Assembly: GCA_945910005.1 (NCBI GenBank)
Contig: CAMDTW010000165.1
Coordinates: 310,001-374,000, forward strand
DNA length: 64,000 nt
Direction: 5' to 3'
Origin: Isoperla grammatica
Taxonomy: Eukaryota; Arthropoda; Insecta; Plecoptera; Perlodidae
A program made the position numbers and the translations under genes. Positions 61,664 through 64,000 of this stretch are shown piece by piece. Each line of letters opens with the position of its first letter. The stretch's first letter is position 1. The notes beneath the pieces are model-generated. The model was not told the DNA's origin. It did no database searches and saw nothing but the letters and a program-made list of their open reading frames with translations.

Positions 61664-64000
61664 GCGCAGGGTTTATCAAGTACAGTCACCGTCACAAGCG
61701 AGGAAACATGCGTTGTCTTCATATGTTGCATGTAGTTGCTCTCATGTCACTGACTTAGCGCAGGGTTTATCAAGAACAGTCACCGTCACAAGCGAGGAAA
61801 CATGCGTTGTCTTCATATGTTGCATGTAGTTGCTCTCATGACACTGACTTAGCGCAGGGTTTATCAAATACAGTCACCATCACAAGCGAGAAAACATGCG
61901 TTGTCGTCATATGTTGCATGTAGTTGCTCTCATGTCACTGATTTAGCGCAGGGTTTATCAAGTACAGTCACCGTCACAAGCGAGGAAACATGCGTTGTTT
62001 TCATATGTTGCATGTAGTTGCTCTCATGTCACTGACTTTACGCAGGGTTTATAACGTACAGTCACCTTCACAAGCGAGGAAACATGCGTTGTCTTCATAT
62101 GTTGCATGTAGTTGCTCTCATGTCACTGACTTAGCGCAGGGTTTATCACGTACAGTCACTGTCACAAGCGAGGAAGCATGCGTTGTCTTCATATGTTGCA
62201 TGTTGTTCCTCTCATATCACTGACTTAGCGCAGGGTTTGTCACGTACAGTCACCTTCACAAGCGAGGAAACATGCGTTGTCTTCATATGTTGCATGTAGT
62301 TGCTCTCATGTCACTGACTTAGCGCAGGGTTTATCAAGTACAGTCACCGTCACAATAGAGAAAACATGCATTGTCTTCATATGTTGCATGTAGTTGCTCT
62401 CATGTCACTGACTTAGCGCAAGGTTTATCACGAACAGTTACCTTTACATCGAGGAAACATGCGTTGTCTTCATATGTTGCATGTAGTTGCTCTCATGTCA
62501 CTGACTTAGCGCAGGCTTTATCAAGTACAGTCACCTTCACAAGCGAGGAAACATGCGTTGTCTTCATATGTTGCATGTTGTTGCTCTCATGTCACTGACA
62601 TAGCGCAGGGTTTATCAAGTACAGTCACCTTCACAAGCGAGGAAACATGCGTTGTCTTCATATGTTGTATGTAGTTGCTCTCATGTCACTGACTAAGGGC
62701 AGGATTTATCAAGTACAGTCACCTTCACAAGCGAGGAAACATGCGTTGTCTTCATATGTTGTATGTAGTTGCTCTCATGTCACTGACTAAGGGCAGGATT
62801 TATCAAGTACAGTCACCTTCACAAGCGAGGAAACATGCGTTGTCTTCATATGTTGCATGTAGTTGCTCTCATGTCACTGACTTAGCGCAGGGTTTATCAA
62901 GTACAGTCACCTTCACAAGCGTGGAAACATGTTTTGTCTTCATATGTTGCATGTAGTTGCTCTCATGTCACTGACTTTGCGCAGGGTTTATCAAGTACAG
63001 TCACCTTCACAAGCGAGGAAACATGCGTTGTCTTCATATGTTGCATGTCGTTGCTCTCATGTCACTGACTTAGCGCAGGGTTTATCAAGTACAGTCACCT
63101 TCACAAGCGAGGATACATGCGTTGTCTTCATATGTTGCATGTTGTTGCTCTCATGTCACTGACTTAGCGCAGGGTTTATCAAGTATAGTCACCTTCACAA
63201 GCGAGGAAACATGCGTTGTCTTCATATGTTGCATGTTGTTGCTCTCATGTCACTGACTTAGCGCTGGGTTTATCAAGTACAGTCACCGTCACAAGCGAGG
63301 AAACATGCATTGTCTTCATATTATGTTGCATGTACTTGCTCTCATGTCACTGACTTAGCGCAGGGTTTATCACGTACAGTCACCGTCACAAGCGAGGAAA
63401 CATGCGTTGTCTTCAAATGTTGCATGTAGTTGCTCTCATGTCAGTGACTTAGCGCAGGGTTTATCACGTAAAGTCACCGTCACAAGCGAGGAAATATGCG
63501 TTGTCCTCATATGTTGCATGTAGTTGCTCTCATGCCATTGACTTAGCGCAGGGTTTATCAAGTACAGTCACCGTCACAAGCGAGGAAACATGCGTTGTAA
63601 TCATATGTTTTATGTAGTTGCTCTCATGTCACTGACTTAGCGCAGGGTTTATCACGTACAGTAACCTTCACAAGCGAGGAAACATGCGTTTTCTTCATAT
63701 GTTGCATGAAGTTTCTCTCATGTCACTGACTTACCGCAGGGTTTATCAAGTACAGTCACCGTCACAAGCGAGGAAACATGCGTTGTTTTCATATGTTGCA
63801 TGTAGTTGCTCTCATGTCACTGACTTAGCGCAGGGTTTATCACGTACAGTCACCTTCACAAGCGAGGAAACATGCGTTGTCTTCATATGTTGCATGTAGT
63901 TGCTCACATGTCGCTGACATAGCGCAGGGTTTATCACGTACAGTCACCTTCACAAGCGAGGAAACATGTGTTGTCTTCATAAGTTGCATGTAGTTGCTCT
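61664..64000 (+). repeat. 4,799-bp higher-order unit, copy 3 (partial, rearranged, cut by window end)
   Basis: Follows copy 2 in register, but 661 bp (seven monomers, including one 97-bp monomer) are missing near 61985. After that the offset to copy 2 is 4,138 bp. One extra monomer at about 62713-62806 raises the offset to 4,232 bp for the rest. The 97-bp monomer is present at 63317. Confidence 0.82.
62619..62806 (+). repeat. Single-monomer tandem duplication (2 x 94 bp)
   Basis: Two identical adjacent monomers (62619-62712 and 62713-62806), each with the rare combination TTGTATG, ACTAAGGGCAGG and ATTTATC. The matching places in copies 1 and 2 of the 4,799-bp unit have one such monomer (about 53700-53770 and 58500-58570), so this is a private, very recent one-step duplication. 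Confidence 0.85.

Larger units (their letters stand above)
32660..64000 (+). repeat. 94-bp satellite array, segment IV
   Basis: 31.3 kb of uninterrupted satellite in the same orientation, running off the right edge. Up to about 36300 it parallels 8827-12760 (offset 23,833, then 23,553 after a three-monomer loss near 35310). The 97-bp markers lie at about 35478, 41213, 52592, 54286, 57391, 59085 and 63317. Other length variants are a 96-bp monomer near 34515 (CGAGAAAAAAC), 95-bp monomers near 46160, 50203, 50660, 51322, 55462 and 60261, and a 93-bp monomer near 51611 (TCAACACAG). No ORF here is independent of the repeat. Confidence 0.97.

Noticed and set aside
217..63899. About 100 plus-strand ORFs encoding similar 63-124 residue proteins
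   Set aside because: They tile the satellite at multiples of 94 bp, overlap each other in shifted frames, follow from the positions of three stop codons in the monomer, and change length whenever one stop mutates. No ORF is preserved as a unit.
1..64000. CRISPR array
   Set aside because: Repeats are contiguous 94-bp monomers with no unique spacers between them, no leader and no cas genes; the context is eukaryotic.
1..64000. Hammerhead ribozyme in the satellite monomer (known from some animal satellites)
   Set aside because: Neither strand of the consensus contains the CTGATGA core; the similar CTGACTTAG lacks the required bases.
1..64000. CENP-B box or telomeric repeat
   Set aside because: No TTCG....A..CGGG-type motif and no TTAGGG/TTAGGC-like array was found in the monomer or insertions.

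Overview
The window is a eukaryotic tandem satellite array. About 61.0 of the 64.0 kb is one 94-bp monomer repeated roughly 649 times, always head to tail and always in the same direction (monomer GC about 45%). I number the monomer from GTACAGTCAC (position 1) to TTTATCAA (position 94). I see no protein-coding gene, no rRNA gene, no intact tRNA gene and no bacterial or phage feature. The many short plus-strand ORFs of 60-124 codons are by-products of a stop-poor monomer whose length is 1 more than a multiple of 3. The host is most likely an animal: there is a tRNA-derived SINE with an (ATTT)n tail and a very AT-rich inserted element. Nothing in the window identifies the taxon.

Layout: satellite 1-8403; SINE copy 1 at 8404-8826; satellite 8827-18558; a 2,170-bp unrelated insertion at 18559-20728; satellite 20729-32240; SINE copy 2 at 32241-32659; satellite 32660-64000. 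The array has nested higher-order structure: duplicated blocks of 1, 3, 8, 11, 14-17, 41-51 and 76 monomers, plus a 23.8-kb spacing that links the two SINE-bearing regions. Every inter-landmark distance I measured equals an integer number of 94-bp monomers once the rare 97-, 96-, 95- and 93-bp monomers, the SINE and the 2,170-bp insertion are counted. This fits growth by unequal exchange in register.

Events can be partly ordered. The SINE inserted once, with loss of 7 bp of satellite and no target-site duplication, and was then copied with its flanks to a second site 23,837 bp away. A 76-monomer (7,145-bp) block was duplicated in tandem (13002-22316 and 22317-29461). The 2,170-bp insertion lies only in the first copy, so it is most simply younger than that duplication. 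The right end (52066-64000) carries two complete and one partial copy of a 4,799-bp unit that differ at only a few positions, so they were homogenised very recently.

Nothing works together here as genes in a pathway. The likely roles of such an array (heterochromatin, centromere or pericentromere, satellite RNA) cannot be decided from sequence alone. The most novel-looking items are the satellite family with its higher-order organisation, the SINE/satellite chimera with a truncated tRNA head followed by a T6 Pol III stop, and the unclassified 2,170-bp element inserted exactly between A and T.
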